Origin: CADEEX01 sp964577955
GTDB lineage: Bacteria; Acidobacteriota; Vicinamibacteria; Vicinamibacterales; CAVVIG01
Assembly (NCBI GenBank): GCA_964577955.1
Contig: CAZOAZ010000002.1
Span: 203,152 to 267,151, forward strand
DNA: 64,000 nt
Reading direction: 5' to 3'
Shown here one piece after another: positions 18,834 to 27,577 of the stretch. Under the pieces are notes generated by a model. The model saw only the letters and a program-made list of their open reading frames with translations, was not told the origin of the DNA and searched no databases. The first letter of the stretch is position 1. Every line of letters starts with the position of its first letter. The position numbers were made by a program, and so were the translations under genes.

Positions 18834-19184
18834 TTAGGACGTGCCGCGCGCTTCCTGGACCATCGTCTTGATCCGCTCGATGTTCGGCTCTCGGACCGGA
18901 CAGCTCATGTCGGTCGACACACATTGCGCCAGCGTCATCCCGCAGCCGCACGTGCAGCGCGCGGCGTTGGCCGATTCGAGCGCCGTCCGCTTCTGCTTCG
19001 AATCGAGATCGTCGAAGCGCACCACCTTGATGTCGTCTTCGTCGTAGGGGATGAACGACATGGTCGTCGCGGCGTAGCCGATCGCGCCGACGATCGCGAG
19101 GCCGATCGTCCAGCGAATCATCCTGGCGCGCGTCTTCGCTCGACGCCGCATCTCGTTCTGACTGATCTTCGCTTCCTTCTTCAT
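18834..19184 (-). CDS. membrane-anchored Cys-rich small protein
   Basis: A 116-residue protein with a basic N-terminus, one transmembrane helix (about residues 22-42) and a soluble tail. The tail carries the cluster C77-x-C79-x-C81 followed by C88 and C95 (CTCGCGMTLAQC). This spacing resembles metal- or thiol-binding CcmH/PCYCGC-like motifs, but the protein is not a full member of either as far as can be seen. It lies 25 bp downstream of a rhodanese gene on the same strand, which suggests a shared role in sulfur or metal/thiol chemistry at the membrane. That role is inference. Confidence 0.7.
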   Translation of the reverse strand: MKKEAKISQNEMRRRAKTRARMIRWTIGLAIVGAIGYAATTMSFIPYDEDDIKVVRFDDLDSKQKRTALESANAARCTCGCGMTLAQCVSTDMSCPVREPNIERIKTMVQEARGTS

Positions 19185-19209
19185 GGCTGGATGGTGGGAG
19201 CTTACTACG

Positions 19210-19533
19210 TCAGCGCCGGCCGGAGCCCTTTACTTCCGGCAGTCCGGCGGCGGTCCATCCGGACCAGTGTCCTTCGAGGAGCGTCACGTTCTGAAACCCG
19301 CCCGCGCGCAACACCGACGCCGCCAGCGCGGCGCGCGGACCGTGTCCGCAGTAGACGACCACCGGATCGTGATTCGCGGCCTCGACATCGCCAAGCCGCG
19401 CCGGCAGCGTCCAGAACGGAATGTGCTGAGCGCCTTCCACGTGGCCGCGCCGGTACTCGAGACCTGAGCGGACATCGAGCACTTTCGGAGCAGTCCCGCT
19501 CCCGATCTGCGCGAGCAATTCTTTTGCCTTCAT
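19210..19533 (-). CDS. rhodanese-like domain protein
   Basis: A 107-residue single-domain rhodanese. ATG 19533 is chosen (MKAKELLAQIG); the longer open frame upstream reads through a hairpin repeat. KVLDVRSGLEYRRGHVEGAQHIP is the family's first conserved block, and the active loop C62-G-H-G-P-R67 has the catalytic cysteine of sulfurtransferases. No signal peptide, so probably cytoplasmic. It is co-directional with the Cys-rich membrane protein downstream. Biochemically it would transfer sulfane sulfur; the acceptor is unknown. Confidence 0.88.
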   Translation of the reverse strand: MKAKELLAQIGSGTAPKVLDVRSGLEYRRGHVEGAQHIPFWTLPARLGDVEAANHDPVVVYCGHGPRAALAASVLRAGGFQNVTLLEGHWSGWTAAGLPEVKGSGRR

Positions 19534-19545
19534 CGAGACCACAGA

Positions 19546-19634
19546 CAAATGCGCCACCAAAACACAAAAGCACGAAAGAAACAAGTGGCCGGCCCAACTA
19601 CTTTTCGTGTTTTCGTGCTTTCGTGGCGCATTTG
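19546..19634. repeat. long hairpin repeat (ATGCGCCAC...GTGGCGCAT), copy 1
   Basis: Arms CAAATGCGCCAC and GTGGCGCATTTG, extended by AAGCACGAAAG/CTTTCGTGCTT, form a hairpin about 90 bp long. A second copy lies at 34757-34842, and both are preceded by GAGACCACAGA or similar. Here it separates propeller 6 from the rhodanese gene and could terminate the long minus-strand operon. Confidence 0.8.
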
Positions 19635-19644
19635 AGAACCCGCT

Positions 19645-21003
19645 CTACTTCGCTCCGATCGCGAACAGATTCCGATCCGTACGGATGTACCAGACGCCGT
19701 CGACGAGCGCGGGCGAGGCCAGCGTCCGCTCGCCGATGTTGTTTGTGTGCAGCAACTGGAAGGTCGGACCCGCCTTCAGCACGAACGTCTCGCCGTCGTC
19801 ATTGGTCATGAACACTTTGCCGTCGAGACCGATCGGTGATGCCGAGAATCCTTCGCGCTGGGCGACCCCGAGGCGCCCTTGAAAGAGCGTTCGTCCGGTC
19901 GCCGCATCAAACGACGTGACGATGCTCTGCATGTCGTTGATGGTGTAGAGCTGATTGTTGTAGAGCATCGGCGACGGCACGAACGGTGACCCGCGCTCCG
20001 TGCTCCAGGCGACGTGGCTTCTCGAGACGTCGCCCTTGCCGCCAGGCTTGATCGCGAGCGTCGGACCGGCGCGTCCTGAGGAACAGAAGACCAAGCCGTA
20101 CCCGACGACCGGAGTCGGAATCACCTCGTAACTCATGCCGCGGCATCGCCAGAGCTCGGCGCCGGTGTCGGGGTGATAGGCCATCACCATCGCTTCCCCG
20201 TTGACGATGATTTCGTCGTGATCGCCGACGGTGACCGCGATCGGCGTGCCCCAGCCGACCGACTGCTGGCGGGCGGTCCGCCACACCGGCTGACCGGTCC
20301 GCCCGTCGAAGGCGGCTATGAACGAATTGCGGTTCTGATCCTGATAGAGGATGACCTTGCCCTTGTAGAGCAGCGGCGAGCCGGCCGCACCGTGGTAGTT
20401 CTCGATCGCGCCCATCTCGCGCCGCCACAGCAGCTTTCCGGCCAGGTCGAACGCCATCAGTCCGCGGCTGCCGAACGAGACGTAGATCCGCTCGCCGTCG
20501 GTGGATGGTGTCGCGGAGGCGTAGCCGTTCTTGAAGTGCGGCGAGTCGGTGATCCCTTCTGGCGCCGTCGCTTCCCAGGCCAGCTTCCCGTCGGCGCGGT
20601 TGTAGGCCAGCAGCGACAAGCGGCGGCCGCCGTCGCGAGCGGTGGTCAGGTAGATGCGATCGCGCCAGACGATCGGCGACGAATTGCCCGCGCCGGGCAC
20701 CGGCGTCTTCCACAGCACGTTCTGCGTTGCCGACCAGCGATCGACATAACCGGTCGCGCTGACGACGCCCTGACCTGACGGTCCGCGCCACCGCGCCCAG
20801 TAGCGCGCGGCTTCTCCCGTGTCCTCGACCATCCGCACGGCCGGCGCGGGGGCTTGAGCGAGCAGGCCGATCCCCTGGACAAACAATAAAGCGACAACGA
20901 CCGCGACCGCGAATGATGTTATCCGGCTAAAGCCGTCCTTCGACTGGCTCAGGACGGCCCTGAGCTTGGTCGAAGGGCCGGACGCCACAGCTGACAGTGA
21001 CAT
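19645..21003 (-). CDS. secreted PQQ-like beta-propeller protein 6
   Basis: A 452-residue protein starting at ATG 21003, which lies just after the stop of propeller 7. Residues 6-28 (including STKLRAVLSQSKDG) are encoded by a nested palindromic repeat inserted ahead of the hydrophobic core AVAVVVALLFVQGIGLLAQA, so the n-region of the signal peptide is abnormally long. The mature part begins near ARWRGPSGQGVVSATGYVDRW and continues as a propeller (LLAYNRADGKLAWEA, FDAATGRTLFQG), ending in RTDRNLFAIGAK. It is the last gene of the minus-strand block from 31495. Export despite the insertion is probable but unproven. Confidence 0.85.
   Translation of the reverse strand: MSLSAVASGPSTKLRAVLSQSKDGFSRITSFAVAVVVALLFVQGIGLLAQAPAPAVRMVEDTGEAARYWARWRGPSGQGVVSATGYVDRWSATQNVLWKTPVPGAGNSSPIVWRDRIYLTTARDGGRRLSLLAYNRADGKLAWEATAPEGITDSPHFKNGYASATPSTDGERIYVSFGSRGLMAFDLAGKLLWRREMGAIENYHGAAGSPLLYKGKVILYQDQNRNSFIAAFDGRTGQPVWRTARQQSVGWGTPIAVTVGDHDEIIVNGEAMVMAYHPDTGAELWRCRGMSYEVIPTPVVGYGLVFCSSGRAGPTLAIKPGGKGDVSRSHVAWSTERGSPFVPSPMLYNNQLYTINDMQSIVTSFDAATGRTLFQGRLGVAQREGFSASPIGLDGKVFMTNDDGETFVLKAGPTFQLLHTNNIGERTLASPALVDGVWYIRTDRNLFAIGAK
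20921..20988. repeat. nested palindrome: TCCGGCT/AGCCGGA split by a CCTTCGAC..GTCGAAGG palindrome
   Basis: On the minus strand GTGGCGTCCGGC is followed by a 43-bp palindrome (CCTTCGACCAAGCTCAGGGC...GAGCCAGTCGAAGGAC). The other half of the outer element, GGCTTTAGCCGGAT, comes next. The whole is translated in frame in propeller 6 as ...STKLRAVLSQSKDGFSRIT. The inner element is a widespread bacterial repeat. Confidence 0.85.
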
Positions 21004-21004
21004 C

Positions 21005-22264
21005 TCACCGCCTCCAGGATCCGATGGCGTAGAGGAATGCGTCCGTGCGAATGAAGATCTGACCTGCCGATACGGCCGGTGAGCTGAGCGTGTACTCGCC
21101 GAGATCGTTCTGCCCCAGCAACTCGAATTTTGGACCGGCCTTGACGACGGCAGTGACGCCGTCTTCATTCGTGATGTAGATCCGGCCGTCGGCGAGCACC
21201 GGCGATGCGCTGTAGGTCGATGACGGCAGCCGCTGACGGCCGTAGACTTCGGCGCCGGTCTTCGCGTCCAGGCACCACATGATGCCGCGATCGTTGATGA
21301 CGTAGAGATACGTCCCATCGGTGACCGGCGTCGGCACGTCCGGACCGTTCATGAACTTCCAGAGCACATGCGAACGCGTGATGTCGCCGCGTCCGCCCGG
21401 CTTCACTGCAATCAGCGGCCGCTCGCGCGACGGCACGAACAGCTGTTCGGCATGAACGACCGGCGAGGCCACGATCCGGTAGCTGGGATCGTTGTCGGGA
21501 TTGAGACCGTCGGCGCGCCACAACTCGCGGCCGTTCGCGGGATCATGGCCGGTCACGGCATCGCCGCCCGATACGACGATCTCCGTCGCCGTGCCGTAGC
21601 GCAGCAGCGCCGGCGTGGTGTACGCATCCGGAGATTCGCGAATCGCCCGCGTCGGCCGCTCGATCCGCCACAGCGTCCGGCCGTCGGTGTTGTTGATCCG
21701 CAGGAGATACGACGGCGCGTCGGTCGTCATCCCGTGCAACACCTGCACGTAGAGCGAATCCTCGAAGAGCAGCGGCGACGAGCCGTAGCCCCAGTTCAGT
21801 CCGAAGCGTCCGTAGTCCTTCTGGATGTCGCGCATCCACAACTCGCGTCCTGTCCAGTCGAAGGCCTTGAGGATGCCGGTACCGGTCATCACCCAGATGT
21901 TCGTGCCGTCGGTGACCGGCGACGGCGTCGACATGTTCTGTTTGCGCATCCGGACGTTGCCGCCGCCGAGCGGCCGCTTCCAGAGCACCGTGCCATCGGC
22001 GCGATTGATCGACCAGAGTGCGAGGTTGCCGCCGTCGGCGACGTTCAGGAAGAGGCGATCGTTCCAGACAATCGGCGTCGAACCGGACCAGGCCGGCATC
22101 GCCAGCTTCCACGCGACGTTTTCGGTCTTCGACCACTTCACCGGCAAACCCGTGTCTTTGCTCACGCCGTTCAGCGACGGGCCGCGCCACTGCGGCCAGT
22201 TGTCCGCCGACAACGGCACCGCCGCGGCCAGCCACACGCTTGCGACGAATACCCGGACCAGCAT
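21005..22264 (-). CDS. secreted PQQ-like beta-propeller protein 7
   Basis: A 419-residue protein. ATG 22264 has GGAG eight bases upstream; a GTG at 22273 that overlaps the permease stop is also possible. The signal peptide is MLVRVFVASVWLAAAVPLSA, followed by DNWPQWRGPSLNGVSKDTGL and a typical propeller to LYAIGSW. It is very similar in design to propeller 6, its downstream neighbour, and probably arose by tandem duplication. It overlaps or abuts the FtsX-like permease gene, so both belong to one operon. Confidence 0.87.
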   Translation of the reverse strand: MLVRVFVASVWLAAAVPLSADNWPQWRGPSLNGVSKDTGLPVKWSKTENVAWKLAMPAWSGSTPIVWNDRLFLNVADGGNLALWSINRADGTVLWKRPLGGGNVRMRKQNMSTPSPVTDGTNIWVMTGTGILKAFDWTGRELWMRDIQKDYGRFGLNWGYGSSPLLFEDSLYVQVLHGMTTDAPSYLLRINNTDGRTLWRIERPTRAIRESPDAYTTPALLRYGTATEIVVSGGDAVTGHDPANGRELWRADGLNPDNDPSYRIVASPVVHAEQLFVPSRERPLIAVKPGGRGDITRSHVLWKFMNGPDVPTPVTDGTYLYVINDRGIMWCLDAKTGAEVYGRQRLPSSTYSASPVLADGRIYITNEDGVTAVVKAGPKFELLGQNDLGEYTLSSPAVSAGQIFIRTDAFLYAIGSWRR

Positions 22265-22269
22265 CTCTC

Positions 22270-25200
22270 TCACTCCGACCTGAGCGCCTGCAGAATCGGC
22301 GTCCGCGTCGCCGCGGTCATCGCGACCACCGTCGACACCATCGCCACCACGAACACGGAAAAGAGCAGCAACAACGCGCCGCTCGACAGCGGCAACCGCG
22401 CACCGCGCTCGGCCACAGCCGGTGCGATGGCCAACGCTGCGCAGACGGCACCGATCGCCAAGCCACCGACGACGATGACGAGATTTTCGACGATGGCCAT
22501 CAGCAGGAAGTGTGACCGCCGGTAGCCGACCGCCGCAAGCAGAGCCAGTTCGCGCCGCCGCTCGAGCACGTTCCTGAGCAGCACCGTGGCCAGACCGATG
22601 GTGCCGAGCAGCAGACCCAGGCCGCCGAGCGTCTGGAAGGTCGCCAGATAGGTGTTCTCGACACGGTGAAACGAGGCGAGATACTCGCCCGTTCCCACGG
22701 CATCGGCACCATCGTCCGCCAGCGACTGCTCGATCTCCTGCGACACTTTCGCAGGGTCGTCGCTGGTGTCCACGAGCATCAGTTGAAATCCTTGCTGATC
22801 GGGAAAGAGCCGCCGGAAGTTGCCCTCGGACATCACCAGCTCGCTCTGGAAAATGCTGTCGCGCAGCGAGGCCACGAAACGCAACCTGATGGGAGCGCCG
22901 GCGTTGGTCAGGACCATTTCTTCGCCGACCGCGCGATGGAGGACGTACATCATCGAGTTGGCGTCGGCGATCACCGGCACGGCCTGGTCCGGCTCATCGC
23001 GGTTGAGGAGCAACCACGGATTCTGGCGCTCGGCATCCGTCGTCGCCGCTGACGACTGAAAGGCAAACCGTCCTTCAGCGAGAAAGGCGTCGCGGGGGGC
23101 GATGATGCGCGGGTTTGCCGGCTGATACAGATTCAGACAGCTGGCATCGTCGCCCGCCCTGACGCGAAAGGGTTCGAACGTTGTCGCGGTGTTCAGGCCG
23201 GTCAGGTTCATCGCGGCCCGTCCCTCGGGTGAATTCGGATCGTGGGCCGAGGGCAAGAGCATGCGGACCATCAATGCATAGCCGCCGGTGCCGTTGCCGC
23301 GATCGGTCGTGTTCACGGCTCCGTCGCGCCTGAACGCATCGACCGTGACGAGAATGAACGTCGCCGCGGCAATCACCGACATCGACAGCACGCTGCGGCC
23401 TGGCCGATAGCTCGCCGTTCGCGCCGCGAGGCGCGGCATGCCGTCGATCGCATGACGAGCCGGCCGGCGCAGGAACACGCCGGCAAAGGTGAGCGCCGCA
23501 ACCAGCAGCGCCGCACCGGCTCCGAAGAATCCGGCCGCGGCGGGAATCAAGCCGGAGCCGCCGAGCGCCGCGAGCATGACGCCAAGGACTGCGAGAAGCG
23601 GAGCGGCGAAGCGCGCGAATCGTCCTGATCGCCCTTCGACTGTCGCGTTGGTGAGCTCACCCGCCAGAAGACTGCGTTCAGAAACTCGCGCGAGACCGCG
23701 CAGCGTCCACCAGATGCAGATCGTCGCCGACACCACGCCGCCGGCGATGCCAACGATGAGCGGACCCAACGCGACGTTGAGAGCGAGCGCCGTCGTGCCC
23801 ACGGCGCCGACCCATCGTGTCGTCAGGAGTCCAATGATCAAAGATGCGTATGCGACCGCGCCGGCGATTCCGATCAGGCTGCCGGCGACCGCCAGCAACA
23901 CGCCTTCGGTGGTGAACAGCCGGCGGATGGCGCGCGGCGAGAGACCCAGCGCGCGCAGGAGTCCGACTTCCCGCACTCGCTGTTCGACGCCCAGCTTGAA
24001 GAAGAGCACGACGAGCACGAGCGCGGACACGACCAGGAAGAAGCTGAAATACACGAAGTACTCGCCGAAATCGGTCGCGCCTTGCGACGCCGCGAGGCTT
24101 TCTGATCTGAGGTCGCGCGCGCCGAGGCTGAAGGCACTGAGATCGATCGCCTGTCGCAATGCGCTACCCACACGCGGCACTTCCTCGGCGGCGCTGGAGG
24201 TCGAAGACGCCGCCGCCCGAATCGACGTCAGCGATCCATAGCGCGAGCCCCAGAGTGTCCGTGCGGTGTCGAGCGGCACAAACGCTTTCGGCGTCGTTCG
24301 ATGGCGATCCCAGTAGTCTTCGTCGACCGGGCGTACGCGCCTGAGGTCCAGCGGAAACGGCGGATCCCAGTCGCGCAGGTTGGTCGTATTGCTGATGCCT
24401 GGAAATTCCGGCGCGAGATCCGGTCCGCCGGCCTCAATCGGCACGATGCCCGCGACGTGAAAGCTGGCGCGACGAGTGACCAGTTGGCCAGGTTCCACCC
24501 AGACGAAGAATTCCATCTCGAGCGCGTCGCCGGTCTTGGCTTGAAGATCGTTGGCGGTCCACGAGTTCAAAACAATCGAGTCACGTTCAATCTGGATATC
24601 GGTGGCGTCCGGCTTTAGCCGGATTGCAAGCGACCCAAGATCAATCCCCGTCACCAGTGAGTACGGCACTTCCCTGCCGCCGACACGCATCGTGTTCGCG
24701 AGATACGTGAACACTTCGCGCCCGGCAGGCACGGCTTTCCGAGTCGCCGCCGCCTGGGGATCGTCGAGCAGGCCGGCCGACGAACCGACGATGACGTCCT
24801 TGCCGTCGTCCGACGCGCGGAGCGTGAATCCAACGTCCTCAGGCCGCGCCACGGCCTTCAGGATTTCGGTGAGCGCCGAGGGCGCGGCAAACTGCCCCTT
24901 TACCCGCGACACCAGCACGGTATTGACGCGCTCGCCCACTTCGAGTTCGTCGCGCAGTCTGGCCAACGGCACAAACACGGCGAAGACGTCGCCCTGCTGC
25001 GCGTCCAGCGAGAAGTCGCCGAGCGCTGCCGCGTCGAGGACGCCGCGGGTGGTCAGCCGCAGCGTCCGGCCGACAGCGTCTTTCTTTCCGTGGAGCGATT
25101 CGAGCGGCACGTCTGCGGGACGCTGGACGCGGACGAGGACGGCGGCGCCTTCCCGCGCCCCGATCTCGCGCGCGAGCGCGGTACTCACGATCGCTTCACG

Positions 25201-25596
25201 GGCTTCGAGCGGCACCGGACTCCGGCCGTGGAAGCGCCAGAAGCGCTCGTCGACACCGTAGACCTTGACGCGGCCAGCGCGCCGGCCGCTCTCCTGGTCG
25301 GTGACGGCGCCTTCGGCGACGATGAGCGGCGCGGCGGCGCTGAAGCTCGAGGCAAATCGCGCGTCGCCCGCAATGTCGGCGGCGAGCTGTTCACGGAAGA
25401 ACTGTGGTGAGGCGACGATCAGATCGGTGGCGCCAATTCGCTGCTCCACCAGATTCGCCAGGCTCCGGCGCACCGAGTGACCGACCAGCAGCGCGCCGGC
25501 CAGAACCGCGACGGCCGTCGCCACGCCGAGAACGACCGCCACGTTCGTGCGCCAGTAGTGGACCAGGCTGCGGCGAACGAGCTGGCCGGTCGTCAT
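22270..25596 (-). CDS. ABC transporter permease, FtsX/MacB-type, double length
   Basis: A 1108-residue membrane protein. ATG 25596 overlaps the MFS stop by four bases (ATGA); sequence upstream of it is not protein-like. One helix near residues 18-38, a large periplasmic part, a group of helices around 510-760, another soluble part and the final FtsX-type helices (LGGLGLLLGTIGLATVLLRNVLERRRELALL) give the duplicated FtsX layout of lipoprotein/lipid or peptide exporters. Residues about 322-332 (SLAIRLKPDAT) are encoded by an inserted palindrome. The ATPase is two genes upstream. The substrate is unknown. Confidence 0.88.
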   Translation of the reverse strand: MTTGQLVRRSLVHYWRTNVAVVLGVATAVAVLAGALLVGHSVRRSLANLVEQRIGATDLIVASPQFFREQLAADIAGDARFASSFSAAAPLIVAEGAVTDQESGRRAGRVKVYGVDERFWRFHGRSPVPLEAREAIVSTALAREIGAREGAAVLVRVQRPADVPLESLHGKKDAVGRTLRLTTRGVLDAAALGDFSLDAQQGDVFAVFVPLARLRDELEVGERVNTVLVSRVKGQFAAPSALTEILKAVARPEDVGFTLRASDDGKDVIVGSSAGLLDDPQAAATRKAVPAGREVFTYLANTMRVGGREVPYSLVTGIDLGSLAIRLKPDATDIQIERDSIVLNSWTANDLQAKTGDALEMEFFVWVEPGQLVTRRASFHVAGIVPIEAGGPDLAPEFPGISNTTNLRDWDPPFPLDLRRVRPVDEDYWDRHRTTPKAFVPLDTARTLWGSRYGSLTSIRAAASSTSSAAEEVPRVGSALRQAIDLSAFSLGARDLRSESLAASQGATDFGEYFVYFSFFLVVSALVLVVLFFKLGVEQRVREVGLLRALGLSPRAIRRLFTTEGVLLAVAGSLIGIAGAVAYASLIIGLLTTRWVGAVGTTALALNVALGPLIVGIAGGVVSATICIWWTLRGLARVSERSLLAGELTNATVEGRSGRFARFAAPLLAVLGVMLAALGGSGLIPAAAGFFGAGAALLVAALTFAGVFLRRPARHAIDGMPRLAARTASYRPGRSVLSMSVIAAATFILVTVDAFRRDGAVNTTDRGNGTGGYALMVRMLLPSAHDPNSPEGRAAMNLTGLNTATTFEPFRVRAGDDASCLNLYQPANPRIIAPRDAFLAEGRFAFQSSAATTDAERQNPWLLLNRDEPDQAVPVIADANSMMYVLHRAVGEEMVLTNAGAPIRLRFVASLRDSIFQSELVMSEGNFRRLFPDQQGFQLMLVDTSDDPAKVSQEIEQSLADDGADAVGTGEYLASFHRVENTYLATFQTLGGLGLLLGTIGLATVLLRNVLERRRELALLAAVGYRRSHFLLMAIVENLVIVVGGLAIGAVCAALAIAPAVAERGARLPLSSGALLLLFSVFVVAMVSTVVAMTAATRTPILQALRSE
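24601..24633. repeat. TCCGGCT/AGCCGGA palindrome inside the permease gene
   Basis: GGTGGCGTCCGGCTTTAGCC and its continuation GGATTGCAAGCGA match the intergenic copy at 11601 almost base for base. The 33 bp are an exact multiple of three and add SLAIRLKPDAT to the permease. Confidence 0.9.
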
Positions 25597-26885
25597 GGCG
25601 TACCGCGAACCCCGGGCGGCATCGGCACGACGGCGGCAGCGACGCCCAAAAAGGCAGTGCCCACCGCGAGCGCCTGAAACGCGGTGCTGTAAGACCCGGT
25701 CATGTCCACGCACAGCGCGAGCAGCAACGGACCGACCGCGGACGCCAGTACGGTCATGGCCTGCGCCGCACCTTGAATCCGTCCGAGTTCGGCGGGCCCG
25801 TAGGCACGACCCCAGAAACTGAAGAACACGACCATCACGAAGCCGCCACCGATCCCCATCGCCACGGCCTGGACCATCACGTGCGTGACGGTGGTCACAT
25901 ACACGAGACCGAGCAGGCCAACGCTGAGCATGGCGAGTGCGACGAGCAACACCGCGCGCAGCGATCCTCGATCGGCAAACGCTCCGGCCGCGAAGTTGCC
26001 GATGAGACCGGTGATCGCCGTGACCGCGAGCGCGGTGTAGTAGATGTCCGGCGTGAAACCGCGCTGCGCCAGGATCGACTCGTTGAAGAGTCCGATGCCA
26101 GACGCGATCAGTCCATAGGCGGAGCTGGCGAGCGCGACGACCCAGAATGCCGGCGATCTAAGCGCGGTCCAGAGTGGGACGGATGTTTTGGTGCCAGCCG
26201 CCGAGTCGGACAGGCTAAAGCCTGTCCCTACACCTGTCGCTACCGCCGTCTCACCGTCGACTTCCAGACCGATCCTCTCTGGAGACGAGCGATCCATCCA
26301 CCACGCGATCGGCGCCAGCCCGACGACGAGCGCGACGCCAATTCCGGCCCATGCCACGCGCCAGCCGGTCGCGGACACCATCGCACCCACGACCGGGAAC
26401 GCGATCATGAAGCCGATGCTCATCGTGAGCGCGTAGATCGCCATCGCCTTGGTCAGCCGCCGGCGGAACCACTTACCGACCATCGCGAGGCTGACGATCG
26501 ACAGCGAACTCTGACCGATGCCGCGGGTCAGCGTAATCATCGTCGCGAGCGCGGCGACGCTCGTCACCTGACTCATGCCGAGCGTGACGATCCCCAGTGC
26601 CGCCGCGACGATGGTCAGCACGAGGCGGCTGCCCACCCGGTCCATCCACCGGCCGATACCGAAGCAGAAGAGCGCGCCGATCAAAGTCGCGAACAGATTG
26701 ATCTGCGCGTACGCGGTCCGACTCAGTGCAAAGTCTTTGAGCACCGGTTCCGTGATCAGGCCAAGGCCCTGCGTGCGTCCGGGCAGCGTGCCGACCATCG
26801 CCAGCGACGCGAGGCCGAGTACGGTCCAGCCGTAGTAGAGCCGAGAGCGCGGTGCGGTCAGTGTGCCAACGCCGGCGTCAGCCAC
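25593..26885 (-). CDS. MFS transporter
   Basis: A 430-residue, 12-helix permease. GTG 26885 is chosen because GGAGGT lies six bases upstream and it overlaps the ATPase stop by eight bases. The loop after helix 2 has FGIGRWMDRVGSRLVL, the MFS motif A type. The central cytoplasmic loop (about residues 215-230) contains the peptide VGTGFSLSD from an inserted GGACAGGCT palindrome. It resembles monocarboxylate/oxalate-formate type permeases. Sandwiched in an ABC operon, it may export or import a precursor of whatever the cluster makes; this is inference. Confidence 0.85.
   Translation of the reverse strand: MADAGVGTLTAPRSRLYYGWTVLGLASLAMVGTLPGRTQGLGLITEPVLKDFALSRTAYAQINLFATLIGALFCFGIGRWMDRVGSRLVLTIVAAALGIVTLGMSQVTSVAALATMITLTRGIGQSSLSIVSLAMVGKWFRRRLTKAMAIYALTMSIGFMIAFPVVGAMVSATGWRVAWAGIGVALVVGLAPIAWWMDRSSPERIGLEVDGETAVATGVGTGFSLSDSAAGTKTSVPLWTALRSPAFWVVALASSAYGLIASGIGLFNESILAQRGFTPDIYYTALAVTAITGLIGNFAAGAFADRGSLRAVLLVALAMLSVGLLGLVYVTTVTHVMVQAVAMGIGGGFVMVVFFSFWGRAYGPAELGRIQGAAQAMTVLASAVGPLLLALCVDMTGSYSTAFQALAVGTAFLGVAAAVVPMPPGVRGTP
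26208..26227. repeat. GGACAGGCTNNAGCCTGTCC palindrome inside the MFS gene
   Basis: GGACAGGCTAAAGCCTGTCC with the usual CCTACA flank is read in frame as VGTGFSLSD in the central loop between the two six-helix halves of the permease. Confidence 0.9.
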
Positions 26886-27576
26886 GCGCCACCTCCGTGC
26901 TCGCACTCACCCGGGCGAGACGGCGGTCGCGCAACTCGAGATGGATGGGAAACCGCACTGCCAGCGCCGCGCTGTGCGTGACGACAATCAAGATCGTGTT
27001 CTGCTGCCGGTGCAGCTCGAGCAATAAGGTCGCCACGGACGCCGCGGTGTCGGGATCGAGATTGCCGGTCGGCTCGTCGCAGAGCACGAGGCGCGGCTGG
27101 CGGATCAGGGCGCGCGCGATCGCCACGCGTTGTTTCTCACCGCCGGACAGTTCCGCCGGCCGGTGATCGAGACGCGCGCTCAGACCAACGCGATCGATCA
27201 GCATCCGCGCCCGCTCGGCGATCTGCGGCCGATCGTTCCGCGAACCGATCAGCGTTGGGATCAGGACGTTCTCGAGCACGGAACATTGCGGCAGCAGACA
27301 GTGGTCCTGAAACACGAAGCCGATCTGACGATTGCGGAAGTCGGCCAGCGCCGCGGGGCCCAGCGCAAACGGGTTCGTCCCGTCCAGCGTGACGGTCCCG
27401 CTCGTTGGCGGTTCGAGCGCCCCGAGGACATACAGCAGCGAACTCTTCCCGCTGCCCGACGGACCGGTGATCGCCGCCGCTTCTCCCGCCGCCAGCGACA
27501 GATTGACGTCCGCCAGCACCGGCAACGGCCCGCGCGGCGTCTCGTAGACCTTGCCGAGTGCGGAGACGTCCAGCAC
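26878..27576 (-). CDS. ABC transporter ATP-binding protein, LolD/MacB type
   Basis: A 232-residue ATPase. GTG 27576 immediately follows the glycosyltransferase stop and gives the family-typical start LDVSALGKVYETPRGPLPVL; an in-frame GTG at 27600 is also possible. Walker A GPSGSGKS is at residues 38-45, the signature LSGGEKQR at 143-150 and Walker B LVLCDEPTG at 163-170. It belongs to the LolD/MacB/FtsE branch that pairs with FtsX-type permeases, so its partner is the permease two genes downstream. Confidence 0.93.
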   Translation of the reverse strand: MLDVSALGKVYETPRGPLPVLADVNLSLAAGEAAAITGPSGSGKSSLLYVLGALEPPTSGTVTLDGTNPFALGPAALADFRNRQIGFVFQDHCLLPQCSVLENVLIPTLIGSRNDRPQIAERARMLIDRVGLSARLDHRPAELSGGEKQRVAIARALIRQPRLVLCDEPTGNLDPDTAASVATLLLELHRQQNTILIVVTHSAALAVRFPIHLELRDRRLARVSASTEVARG

Positions 27577-27577
27577 G

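Noticed and set aside
18465..19811. Long plus-strand open frame (448 codons)
   Set aside because: Low-complexity Arg/Pro/Ser composition; it runs antisense through the Cys-rich, rhodanese and hairpin regions, which have clear protein motifs on the minus strand.
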